Under the pieces are notes generated by a model that was not told where the DNA came from, searched no databases, and was given only the letters and a program-made list of their open reading frames with translations. This document shows, piece by piece, positions 26,154 through 35,133 of a DNA stretch of 64,000 nt (the stretch's first letter is position 1; every line of letters begins with the position of its first letter). A program made the translations under genes and the position numbers. The DNA comes from an uncultured Lachnospiraceae bacterium (GTDB lineage: Bacteria; Bacillota; Clostridia; Lachnospirales; Lachnospiraceae): NCBI GenBank assembly GCA_902774915.1, contig CACYKH010000001.1, positions 62,001 to 126,000 of the forward strand, in the 5' to 3' direction.

Positions 26154-28992
26154 AGATCTGTTTATATCCATAAAAGAAATAACCATTGATTATATCAGGA
26201 GTCGAATCTTTCCGGTGACTCTTATTCTTATTGTGCTCTTTACACTGCTTATAAACAGGCTTTTTACTCTTCAGATTGAACAGGGTGAACAGTATAACAA
26301 GAGCTTTGAATATAAGTCTGAGAAGACTCTGACAGTCAATTCAATCCGTGGCAAGATTTATGATGTTAACGGAAATCTTTTAGCGTACAATGTAATCTCT
26401 TATACACTTACATTTGGTAATAATACATTACTTCCTGAAGAAGCAGAGAAGAGAAACCTATCCGAAAATAAATACAAAAATATGATCATCAATAATACAC
26501 TCAACATTCTTAACGAGAATGGTGATGATGTTGATATTGGATTCTATATTAAAGAGAATAATGGTAAGTATAAATACACCATAGATGGCGCACCATTAAA
26601 GATGTTCCTGAAAGATGTTTATGCCGTAGATTCGGTTGAGGATCTTTCTGAAGAACAGGCAAATGCCACCGCCGAGGAAGTAGTTGTTTATCTTAGAAAC
26701 CTGTTTGAGATAACTGCTGAATATGATACAGAAACTGCGATGAAGATTCTTGCCTGCAGATACAGTCTGTGGCTGAACCGTTATCAGCAGTATGTTCCTG
26801 TAGAAATAGCACATAATATCTCTGAAAAGAGCCGTGCAACTATAACTGAAAATAAAGATAATCTGCTCGGTATGGACATAATGGTCACATCCAGCCGTGT
26901 TTATAATGATGCTAAATATTTCTCACATATCATTGGTTATGTAGGAAAGGCTTCTCAGGAGGATATTGATTATCTGAATGAATCTCTCGGAGAAGATAAG
27001 TACAGCAGTAATGATGTGGTTGGTAAATCCGGTATTGAGAAGGTATTTGAAACTGACCTTCATGGTACTGATGGAGAACAGCTCCTTTATGTAGATAATC
27101 TTGGAAAGGTGCTGGAGGTTGAAAAGGATACACCTTCAATCGCTGGTAATGACATTTATCTGACTATTGATAGTGACCTTCAAAAGTATTGCTATGACAT
27201 GCTTGAGAAGGAAATTGCATCTATCCTTATGTCTAAGATTTATAACGTTGCTGAGGTTTCTGAAGATAATCCAGATAAGCTGATAGCTATTACAGATGTT
27301 TATGCTGCATTCTTCAATAATAATCTTCTGAAAATCTCAGAAATGAATAGCCCAACAGCTTCAGACCTTGAGAGAAGTACTTATAATACATTTACTGCAA
27401 GACAGGCTACAACCCTTGAAACAGTTAATGGACTTCTAACAGACAATCCTGTCGAACTTAAGAATCTCGATAGTGAATACAGAGATTATTGCGAGTATAT
27501 TTGCGAAATGCTCAGTAAAGAGGGCATTTACAATGTTGGCAAGGTAAATCAGAATTCTAAGAAGTTCCTTGCTTATACAAATGATGAGACATCTCTTCAG
27601 GACTTCCTGCATTATCTCATAAGTGTTGAGGCAATAAATACAACCTCAATACAGGAAGATGATAAATACTACGATTCTGATGAGATTTACAGTATGCTCA
27701 TTGACTATATTATTGAGCATCTTAAGGATGATTCAGATTTTAATAACCGAGTTATCAGAAATATGATCAAGGAAGGTTCTATTTCAAGTTATGATGTTGT
27801 TAACCTTCTTTATGATCAGGGAGTTCTTACAGAAGAGGGTGATGTTGAGTATTCATCCTTCCGTCTCGGTGGAATGACTCCTTATGGATTTATTATTGCT
27901 AAGCTTACATCTCTTGAAATAACACCTGCAATGCTTGCACTTACACCTTGTTCAGGTGCTGTTGTAGTTACAGATGTAAACACTGGTGAAGTTAGAGCAA
28001 TGGTTAGTTATCCAAGTTATGATAATAATTATCTGACCAACCAGGTTGATCCTGATTATTATGCAAGCCTTCTTGAGGATAATACAGATCCTCTTTATAA
28101 CAGAGCTACTATGATGCGTACTGCACCAGGTTCTACATTCAAGCCTATTTCTGCCGTAACAGGTGTTTCAGAAGGCGTTCTGGGTGTTGATGAGTATATT
28201 ACTGACCTTGGTGTATTTGAAGAGGTTTATACAAAGCCTAAGTGCTGGATTTACAGAGATTATCATTTAACACATGGTTCTATCAATATTCCTACAGCTC
28301 TTGATATTTCTTGTAACTATTTCTTCTTTACTGTAGGTTACAGACTTGCTACAAGAACTGGAACATATGTCGATGATGAAGGTCTTGCAAGTCTTAAGAA
28401 ATATGCAAGTATGTTTGGTCTTACAAGTAAATCTGGTGTTGAGACAGAAGAGATTGAACCTCATTTCTCTAATAACGATGCTGTTACCAGTGCTATTGGA
28501 CAGGGTACTCACGCCTATGCTCCGGTGCAGCTTTCACGTTATGTTTCTACTATTGCGAATGGTGGAACATGTTACAATCTGTCTCTTATGAATAAGATTA
28601 CAGATTATGAGGGTAATGTGGTAAGGACATCCAACCATACGATTGCATCTCAGGTTAATATCGATCAAACGCTTTGGAACCAGATACATACTGGTATGCG
28701 TCTCGTTGTAACGGACGATCTTGAGAAGAATAAACTTTTAAATACCATCAATGTTGAAGTTGCTGGTAAAACAGGAACCGCCCAGGAAGGAGAGGACAGG
28801 CCTGCTCATGCGTTGTTTATTTCCTATGCGCCGTACTCCGCACCTGAGGTTTCAGTTACTACGGTAATTCCAAATGGATATGCATCCTCGAATGCTGCGG
28901 ATCTGACCGGTTTCATTTATGCATATCTATATGATAAAGAAGCGCTTAATAACGCTGAATTTACTAAAGATAATGGAGAAGTTGGAGACTAA
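26140..28992 (+). CDS. Penicillin-binding protein 2, elongation transpeptidase with a large insertion
   Basis: This is a class B PBP that crosslinks peptidoglycan together with RodA. An N-terminal transmembrane helix (about 20-42) is followed by the dimerisation domain (NSIRGKIYDVNGNLLAYN) and the transpeptidase domain. The active serine is in APGSTFKP (S665, K668), the second motif is SCN in LDISCNYFF, and the third is KTGTAQ. At 950 residues it is much longer than usual. The extra part lies between LTIDSDLQ (about 341) and GAVVVTDVNTGEV (about 606): roughly 240 mostly helical residues splitting the normal start of the transpeptidase domain. Confidence 0.92.
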   Translation: MRLLKDLFISIKEITIDYIRSRIFPVTLILIVLFTLLINRLFTLQIEQGEQYNKSFEYKSEKTLTVNSIRGKIYDVNGNLLAYNVISYTLTFGNNTLLPEEAEKRNLSENKYKNMIINNTLNILNENGDDVDIGFYIKENNGKYKYTIDGAPLKMFLKDVYAVDSVEDLSEEQANATAEEVVVYLRNLFEITAEYDTETAMKILACRYSLWLNRYQQYVPVEIAHNISEKSRATITENKDNLLGMDIMVTSSRVYNDAKYFSHIIGYVGKASQEDIDYLNESLGEDKYSSNDVVGKSGIEKVFETDLHGTDGEQLLYVDNLGKVLEVEKDTPSIAGNDIYLTIDSDLQKYCYDMLEKEIASILMSKIYNVAEVSEDNPDKLIAITDVYAAFFNNNLLKISEMNSPTASDLERSTYNTFTARQATTLETVNGLLTDNPVELKNLDSEYRDYCEYICEMLSKEGIYNVGKVNQNSKKFLAYTNDETSLQDFLHYLISVEAINTTSIQEDDKYYDSDEIYSMLIDYIIEHLKDDSDFNNRVIRNMIKEGSISSYDVVNLLYDQGVLTEEGDVEYSSFRLGGMTPYGFIIAKLTSLEITPAMLALTPCSGAVVVTDVNTGEVRAMVSYPSYDNNYLTNQVDPDYYASLLEDNTDPLYNRATMMRTAPGSTFKPISAVTGVSEGVLGVDEYITDLGVFEEVYTKPKCWIYRDYHLTHGSINIPTALDISCNYFFFTVGYRLATRTGTYVDDEGLASLKKYASMFGLTSKSGVETEEIEPHFSNNDAVTSAIGQGTHAYAPVQLSRYVSTIANGGTCYNLSLMNKITDYEGNVVRTSNHTIASQVNIDQTLWNQIHTGMRLVVTDDLEKNKLLNTINVEVAGKTGTAQEGEDRPAHALFISYAPYSAPEVSVTTVIPNGYASSNAADLTGFIYAYLYDKEALNNAEFTKDNGEVGD

Positions 28993-28994
28993 GA

Positions 28995-30107
28995 ATGTTT
29001 AGAAGATATAATCTTAAAAATTATAACTTCATACTTATTTGTCTGGTTATTGCACTCATGATAATTGGTGTTTACGTTATTGACAGTGTTAATGATGAGT
29101 ACACCATGAAACAGGCAGTCGGAGTAGCACTGTCAGTTGTTATCATGATAGCCCTTTCATTTGTGGACTATCACCTGATATCAAAGTTCTTTGTACCACT
29201 ATATGCATTTAGTAATGTACTTCTGGTACTGGTTCTAATTGCAGGTTCTACTGTAAATAATGCTACAAGATGGTTCACGATTGCGGGTATTACATTCCAG
29301 CCATCTGAGCTTGCAAAGACTATTATGATCATATTCTTTGCCACATACCTTAGTAAGCTGATGGATAAAGAAAAGGTAAATACCTTCGGTGGAATAATGG
29401 GATTTATCATATTCTGGTCAATCCCTATAGCGCTTATTTTCTTTGAGCCTGACCTTTCAACTCTTGTATGTCTTGGAGTAGTTCTGCTTAGTTTGTTCTA
29501 TATTTCAGGACTTAGCTACAAGATAATAGGAGTAGCTCTGCTGATTCTTATACCTTCATTTAGTATATTTATCTGGTATATTCAGACTCCTAATCAGCAT
29601 CTTTTGTATGAGCATCAGGTTAAGAGAATAATGTCATTCATTAACCCATCTGAATATGAGGACGAGACCATGCAACAGGAAAACTCTGTAATGGCTATTG
29701 GTTCCGGACAGCTCATGGGTAAGGGACTGAAGAGTGATAGTGAGGCTGCAACAACCAGTGATACAAACCTTATTTCCGAGCAGCAGACAGACTTTATTTT
29801 CTCCGCAATTGGCGAATCTTTTGGCTTCTTCGGAAGTGTAATTATAATTGGAATTATTCTTCTTATAGTGTTACAATGTATAAGGGCTGGCAGGCATGCA
29901 CGAGATGAGTTAGGTCTTCTGATTTCATCAGGTATGGCATGTCTTATTGGTTTTCAATCATTTATAAATATTGGCGTGGCAACCAGACTATTACCAAATA
30001 CTGGTATACCACTTCCATTTATTAGTTATGGACTTACATCACTTCTTAGTCTGGCTATTGGAATAGGCATAGTTTTGAATATAAGTCTTCAAAAGAGAAA
30101 GTATTAG
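28995..30107 (+). CDS. rodA: RodA peptidoglycan glycosyltransferase (SEDS family)
   Basis: RodA polymerises lipid II with PBP2. The 370-residue protein has about ten membrane helices. It shows the SEDS signatures TRWFTIAGITFQPSELAK, FFEPDLSTLVCLG (conserved Asp) and PNTGIPLPFISYG. The start lies three bases after the PBP2 stop, with its ribosome site inside the PBP2 gene. It is in an operon with mreCD. Confidence 0.95.
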   Translation: MFRRYNLKNYNFILICLVIALMIIGVYVIDSVNDEYTMKQAVGVALSVVIMIALSFVDYHLISKFFVPLYAFSNVLLVLVLIAGSTVNNATRWFTIAGITFQPSELAKTIMIIFFATYLSKLMDKEKVNTFGGIMGFIIFWSIPIALIFFEPDLSTLVCLGVVLLSLFYISGLSYKIIGVALLILIPSFSIFIWYIQTPNQHLLYEHQVKRIMSFINPSEYEDETMQQENSVMAIGSGQLMGKGLKSDSEAATTSDTNLISEQQTDFIFSAIGESFGFFGSVIIIGIILLIVLQCIRAGRHARDELGLLISSGMACLIGFQSFINIGVATRLLPNTGIPLPFISYGLTSLLSLAIGIGIVLNISLQKRKY

Positions 30108-30127
30108 TTTTATGTGGGAGGAACCTA

Positions 30128-30526
30128 ATGAATATCGTACTTATAGCGCATGATCCAAAGAAAAAGCTGATGCAGAACTTCTGTATAGCTTATAGGGGAA
30201 TTCTTGAGAATCATGATATTTATTCAACTGCTACAACAGGACGACTTGTAGAAGAGGCTTCTGGTGTTACTGTACACAAGTTTCTTGCTGGTCATCTTGG
30301 CGGGGTTGAGCAGATTGCAACGCAGATTGAATCTAACCAGATGGACCTTGTTATTTTCCTTAGAGAGAATAGCATGAGTCAGCCACATAATAACGACTTT
30401 CATAATATTTCCACTCTATGCGATATCTATAATATTCCTATCGCATCTAATCTTGCTACTGCAGAGCTTCTTATTAAGGCGCTTGAAAGAGGAGATTTGG
30501 ACTGGAGATCACTTTATAAGAACTAG
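30128..30526 (+). CDS. Methylglyoxal synthase-like protein lacking two catalytic residues
   Basis: The 132-residue sequence aligns over its whole length with MgsA, which converts dihydroxyacetone phosphate to methylglyoxal. It keeps IVLIAHDPKK at the start, TTGRLV and the C-terminal PIASNLATAELLI. The site GGDQQ, whose Asp (D71 in E. coli) is the catalytic base, reads GGVEQ here, and the FFWDPL aspartate (D91) is replaced by Glu in FLRENS. His98 and Asp101 positions remain (PHNND). mgsA follows rodA in many clostridia, so this is the orthologous position, but the enzyme may be inactive or altered. GGGAGG precedes the ATG. Confidence 0.8.
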   Translation: MNIVLIAHDPKKKLMQNFCIAYRGILENHDIYSTATTGRLVEEASGVTVHKFLAGHLGGVEQIATQIESNQMDLVIFLRENSMSQPHNNDFHNISTLCDIYNIPIASNLATAELLIKALERGDLDWRSLYKN

Positions 30527-30537
30527 AGGACTTTTTA

Positions 30538-31527
30538 ATGGGTAAGGCTGTAATCTATTATTTACTTCTTATGATCATAGCAATAGGAAGCGTTTTGTTT
30601 TTCATAAACAGGAACATTACCTACAGTGATAAGTATGACAGCGAAATGATCAATGAAGTTCAACTGAGTTCATCACTTCCAACAATGAAAGCAGGTGGAT
30701 ATCAATCCAGACTTGCTATCATACCGGATGGACAGGATGTAAATGCAGATGACTTCGTAGCTGATACATATGCAACACTTCTTGTAGATAATGAGAATAA
30801 CGTACCTATTGTTTCATATAATTCCCTGAGACGAATATATCCTGCATCCACAACAAAGCTTATGACAGGCATTGTTGTTTGTGACGCCCTTTATTCAGGG
30901 AAGATAAGTCTGGATGACCAGATAACACTTTCACATGATATTCAGTTCTATGAGGACGGTGTTCTTGCAAGTCCGCTTAAGGCTGGATATACCATATCAG
31001 TTCGTAATCTGTTATATGGACTTCTTATGAGGTCATATAACGATTTTGCTGTTATACTGGCTGAATATGTGGCGGGAGATCAGGCTTCTTTCGTTGACTT
31101 AATGAATCAGAAAGCATATGAAATAGGTGCCACAAATAGTCATTTTGCTAATCCTCATGGACTTCATGATGATAACCATTACGTAACAGCTTATGATATG
31201 TACCTGATTCTTCAGGAAGCAGAGAAGTACGACATTATAAGAGAAATCGATTCTTATGACTCATTCACATATTCATTTACTGATGCAGATGGAGTTTCAT
31301 GGGAAGATGACATCTCACCTACAAATCAGTTCCTTTCTGGTAATTATCAGCTTCCATCTAATATAAAGATTGATTCATGGAAGACTGGAACAACAAGACT
31401 TGCAGGTCACATTTTAACTATGAATGTTGAGGTTGATGGAAAGAAGTATTCGCTGTTTGTGGCGGATGGAACTTCTGAAGACGACCTTTATAATAAGATT
31501 GGTACACTTTTTAATCTAACTAATTAA
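30538..31527 (+). CDS. D-alanyl-D-alanine carboxypeptidase (DacA-like, S11)
   Basis: This membrane-anchored protein trims the terminal D-Ala of peptidoglycan peptides. An N-terminal hydrophobic helix (about 5-24) is not followed by a clear cleavage site. The three active-site motifs are PASTTKLMTG (Ser-x-x-Lys), SYNDFA (SxN) and WKTGTTR (KTG). At 329 residues it is short for DacA and lacks the usual C-terminal membrane-binding domain, so the N-terminal helix probably anchors it. It is 11 bp after the mgsA-like gene, in the same cell-wall operon. Confidence 0.9.
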   Translation: MGKAVIYYLLLMIIAIGSVLFFINRNITYSDKYDSEMINEVQLSSSLPTMKAGGYQSRLAIIPDGQDVNADDFVADTYATLLVDNENNVPIVSYNSLRRIYPASTTKLMTGIVVCDALYSGKISLDDQITLSHDIQFYEDGVLASPLKAGYTISVRNLLYGLLMRSYNDFAVILAEYVAGDQASFVDLMNQKAYEIGATNSHFANPHGLHDDNHYVTAYDMYLILQEAEKYDIIREIDSYDSFTYSFTDADGVSWEDDISPTNQFLSGNYQLPSNIKIDSWKTGTTRLAGHILTMNVEVDGKKYSLFVADGTSEDDLYNKIGTLFNLTN

Positions 31528-31536
31528 GGATTTACA

Positions 31537-33075
31537 ATGAGCGGTAATAAGAAAAGAAGAAATAGCAACGTTATAAAACTTAATAGAGCTGCTAGGTTCA
31601 ATTCTACTATTATCATTTTTGGTATCATCCTGGTTTATGTAATAGCAAGCATTTTCATTTCCCTTTCTAAGGAGCCTATCACGACATATAAGGTTGGCAG
31701 CAGTAATATTAATAATAATATAAGCTGTACAGGTATTGCTCTTAGAAACGAGATTGAGATTACATGTGGCAAATCCGGCTATATGATCTACTTCGTTCAT
31801 GATGGCGATAAGACAAAGAAGAATTCACCTGTTTGTACAGTAGATGAGACTGGAAATGTAATCACAGCTATTAAGGAAGCAGGAGATAGTGATGATGGTA
31901 ATACACTCTTTACTGATTCCGATTATGCTCACATAAGATCTACAATAGATACTTACAAATCATCTTATTCAGATGTAACCTTCTCAAATCTTTATAATTT
32001 TAAATCTGAGATTGAGAGTAAGGTTATGGAGCTTTCCAGTGAAGTTATGATGCAGGAGATAAATGCAGGCGGTGCTCAGGTTAGCTCAACACTTCAGACT
32101 ATAAAGGCTACAGAAAGTGGCGTTGTCACATATTATATCGATGGCTATGAGAAGAAGACTCCTGAAACTCTTTCCGAGGAGGACTTTAATCAGGCTAATT
32201 ACAAGAAGACATCTCTTAAATCCGGAGATATTCTTGATACTGGTTCTACAGTATTTAAGATAGTTTCAGATGAGAACTGGAACATTGTCTGTCAGATTAC
32301 AAAAGAGCAGGCAAAGGCTATTCAGGAAGAAGAGAAGCTGAGATTTACAATCAACAATTCTCCTAACGAGGTTAGCACAACCTTCAATCTTATTGAAAAA
32401 GAAGATTGTTACTTCCTGGTACTTCCACTTACTAAATACATGGTAGATTATATTGACGAGAGATTCCTAAGTATTGAGATTATCCTTAATAAGTTTGAAG
32501 GTCTTAAGGTACCTAATTCTTCACTTATTGATAAAGAAGTTTATATGATACCTAAGAGCTATGTTCCTGAGGATGAACGTTCAAACGTAAAGACAGTTAA
32601 GGTTATCAGATATGAGGATGATAAGAAGAAGCTTTCAAAGGATGCTGAGGCAGATGAGGCTACGCCGGATGATGCAACGCTCCTTGATGCCACTCTTGGA
32701 AATGCAAGCATGACCGATGCTGTTACGAAGTCTACAGTGACAGATGCAAAACCTGGCGAACCGAGGGATAAGACAGTAGAGCTTATCGTCTATAAGATAG
32801 ATGAAGAATACTACTATGTGGATGAGGACGCATTTTATGATACTGACCAGATCTATACAAGAGAAAAAGGTCAGACTATTCCTGTTGTGTCGCTTAAAAC
32901 CACAATGCTGACAGGTGTTTATCTGGCAAATACAGGTGTTGCTAACTTCACTGAGGTTACGATAGTTAAGTCTCAGGATGAATTTACAATTCTGAAGAAT
33001 GATGAGAACCTGAAGGAATTTGATAACATTGTTCTGGATGCAGAGCAGGTTCGTGATAACCAGAATCTTTATTAA
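31537..33075 (+). CDS. HlyD-like membrane fusion-type protein of the cell-division cluster
   Basis: The 512-residue protein has one N-terminal transmembrane helix (about 24-46). An extracytoplasmic region follows with lipoyl/barrel-like halves split by a helical part (about 130-180), the layout of HlyD-type adaptor proteins. In clostridia a protein of this type commonly lies directly upstream of yggS-sepF-divIVA, as here, and no export pump is nearby. A linker at about residues 365-410 is rich in the motif DAT (ATPDDATLLDATLGNA), a composition I associate with secreted Lachnospiraceae proteins. Its function is unknown. Confidence 0.7.
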   Translation: MSGNKKRRNSNVIKLNRAARFNSTIIIFGIILVYVIASIFISLSKEPITTYKVGSSNINNNISCTGIALRNEIEITCGKSGYMIYFVHDGDKTKKNSPVCTVDETGNVITAIKEAGDSDDGNTLFTDSDYAHIRSTIDTYKSSYSDVTFSNLYNFKSEIESKVMELSSEVMMQEINAGGAQVSSTLQTIKATESGVVTYYIDGYEKKTPETLSEEDFNQANYKKTSLKSGDILDTGSTVFKIVSDENWNIVCQITKEQAKAIQEEEKLRFTINNSPNEVSTTFNLIEKEDCYFLVLPLTKYMVDYIDERFLSIEIILNKFEGLKVPNSSLIDKEVYMIPKSYVPEDERSNVKTVKVIRYEDDKKKLSKDAEADEATPDDATLLDATLGNASMTDAVTKSTVTDAKPGEPRDKTVELIVYKIDEEYYYVDEDAFYDTDQIYTREKGQTIPVVSLKTTMLTGVYLANTGVANFTEVTIVKSQDEFTILKNDENLKEFDNIVLDAEQVRDNQNLY

Positions 33076-33092
33076 TGGAGGTAATTTAATCC

Positions 33093-33791
33093 ATGTCACA
33101 AATACAAGACAATTATAAAGAAGTCAGAAGAAAAATTGATGAGAAGTGTAAGGAAATAGGTCGTAAACCAGAAGATGTTACACTTATTGCTGTTAGTAAA
33201 ACAAAGCCACTCAGCGATATAGAGGAGCTCATCAAGATAGATGTAATGGATTATGGTGAGAATAAGCCACAGGAGCTTAGAGATAAGTTTGAAATGGTTT
33301 CAACTCCAGTTCGGTTCCACCAGATCGGACATCTTCAGACAAATAAGGTTAAATATATAATCAATAAGGCAGTTTTAATTCATTCAGTTGATTCTTTTAA
33401 GCTTGCTCAGGTTATTGAGAAAGAAGCTGCTAAGAGGGAGATACATAGAGATGTCCTCATAGAGGTAAATTATGCTGAAGAGGATACAAAGTTCGGTGTT
33501 AAAAAGGAAGAGGTTCTTCCTCTTATAAAGGAGATTGCAAGTAGTTTCAGACATGTTCACATAAGAGGTTTGATGACTATAGCTCCATTCGTCGAAAACC
33601 CCGAAGAAAACAGAGAAGTATTCAAGGGTATGCATCAATTATTACTTGACATAAAATCTGAAAACATAGATAATGTTGATATGTCCATTCTCTCCATGGG
33701 AATGACAAATGACTATTTAGTTGCTGTTGAAGAAGGTGCGACTATGGTCAGAGTTGGAACCGCAATATTTGGAGAGAGAGATTATAGTTAA
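33093..33791 (+). CDS. yggS: YggS family PLP homeostasis protein
   Basis: This 232-residue pyridoxal phosphate-binding protein (PLPBP/PROSC family) helps control free PLP. The PLP lysine is in LIAVSKTKPL. YGENKPQEL, HQIGHLQTNK, the LSMGMTNDY stretch and the C-terminal VRVGTAIFGER are all conserved. GGAGG lies upstream of the ATG. It precedes sepF, the standard Firmicutes arrangement. Confidence 0.95.
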   Translation: MSQIQDNYKEVRRKIDEKCKEIGRKPEDVTLIAVSKTKPLSDIEELIKIDVMDYGENKPQELRDKFEMVSTPVRFHQIGHLQTNKVKYIINKAVLIHSVDSFKLAQVIEKEAAKREIHRDVLIEVNYAEEDTKFGVKKEEVLPLIKEIASSFRHVHIRGLMTIAPFVENPEENREVFKGMHQLLLDIKSENIDNVDMSILSMGMTNDYLVAVEEGATMVRVGTAIFGERDYS

Positions 33792-33811
33792 CGAACGGAG
33801 TGTAACTTAAC

Positions 33812-34381
33812 ATGGCAAAAGGAAGAAAGGGATTCTTCGATTACTTCAAGATAAGTGATGATGAAGAAGAATACGATGAAGATGACGATTACATCTTCGA
33901 TGAAGACGATGATTATGAATATGAAGAAGCTGTAAGACAGAAGGCTGCTGCTCCAAAGAAACCGGAGAGAAAGCCTGCTTTTTCTGCCCCTCAGCCTAAA
34001 GAAACCAGAAGACCTAGTAACTTCTCAAATACGGCTACGGCAACAGACAAGCTTGTTTCATTCGATAATCCTGAGAGAAGACCTAGACCATCTAGATCTC
34101 AGGAAGTATATGTAATTAAACCTCAGACATTTGATGATGCACAGACTGTAGCAGACTTTCTTAAGAGAGGACAGGCTATCGTTATCAATCTGGAAGGTTT
34201 GCAACTTGAACCGGCACAGAGAATCATAGATTTCATTGGTGGTGCCTGCTACGGTATGGAAGGCGAGATAAAGGCTATATCAGCATCAATCTTTATAGCT
34301 GTACCAAACAGCATAGAAGTATCTGGAGATCTTAGAGAAGAGATTCTCAACTCAACATTTTCTCCATTTTTAGGTAATTAA
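33812..34381 (+). CDS. sepF: Cell division protein SepF
   Basis: SepF anchors and bundles FtsZ at the division ring. The N-terminus is a short amphipathic segment (GFFDYFKISDDEEEYDE), followed by an acidic and then a Pro/Lys-rich linker. The C-terminal SepF domain (about 105-189) contains PQTFDDAQTVADFLKRGQ, VINLEGL and RIIDFIGGACYGMEG. At 189 residues it is slightly long because of the linker. Confidence 0.94.
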   Translation: MAKGRKGFFDYFKISDDEEEYDEDDDYIFDEDDDYEYEEAVRQKAAAPKKPERKPAFSAPQPKETRRPSNFSNTATATDKLVSFDNPERRPRPSRSQEVYVIKPQTFDDAQTVADFLKRGQAIVINLEGLQLEPAQRIIDFIGGACYGMEGEIKAISASIFIAVPNSIEVSGDLREEILNSTFSPFLGN

Positions 34382-34417
34382 TTGGCTATATAATACTCTG
34401 GGGAGGGTAACTATAGA

Positions 34418-35125
34418 ATGTTAACACCACTTGATATTCAACAGAAGAAGTTCAAAGGTGGTCTTGGATTTGATAAGAAGGATGTTCAGTCATTCTTCGA
34501 TGAGGTTTCAAAGAGCTATGGGGAGCTCTATAAATCCAACGCTGAACTTAAAGAGAAGGTTATCACCTTAACTGATAAGGTACAGCATTACAAGTCTACA
34601 GAGAACGAACTTAACAAAAAGCTTCTTCTTACTGATAAGAATATTGAAGAATCAAAGTCTAATGCAGAAAAGAATGCTAAGGCTATTGAGCTCGAGGCTA
34701 TGAGCAGAGGTAATGATATCATTAAAGAGGCTCAGGCTAAGAAAGAAAGGCTGGAAGAGGAGATTCTTGATCTTACAGCTAAATATGCTGAATATAAGGC
34801 TAATTTCAATAGTCTGATCAGAAAGTTAAGAAGAACTCTTGATGATAATGATTTTGATCCTAATGCTGCAAATACAGTTGCTGCTGCAGGATACAATAAA
34901 GAAGATAAGCAGGAAGATATCAGTTATTTTGATATTTCCGGCGCAAGTTCAGCAGAGAGCAGTGGTTCATCCAGTAAGCCAGAAGGAAGTTCACTTGGTG
35001 GATCTTCAGGCGGTTCTAAGCTGAGTATGGCAAATAAGCAAAGTAATTCATCCACAGTATATGGCTCTACACTTGGTGGAGATGGCATTGACCCATTTAG
35101 CGATATAACATTTATGGATGATTAG
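34418..35125 (+). CDS. divIVA: DivIVA domain protein
   Basis: DivIVA binds curved membrane and organises poles and septa. The N-terminal membrane-binding part reads MLTPLDIQQKKFKGGLGFDKKDVQSFFDEV. A coiled coil runs over about residues 40-150 and a low-complexity Ser/Gly tail over about 170-235. GGGAGG precedes the ATG by 12 bases. It closes the division gene set. Confidence 0.93.
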   Translation: MLTPLDIQQKKFKGGLGFDKKDVQSFFDEVSKSYGELYKSNAELKEKVITLTDKVQHYKSTENELNKKLLLTDKNIEESKSNAEKNAKAIELEAMSRGNDIIKEAQAKKERLEEEILDLTAKYAEYKANFNSLIRKLRRTLDDNDFDPNAANTVAAAGYNKEDKQEDISYFDISGASSAESSGSSSKPEGSSLGGSSGGSKLSMANKQSNSSTVYGSTLGGDGIDPFSDITFMDD

Positions 35126-35133
35126 GAGGAAAT

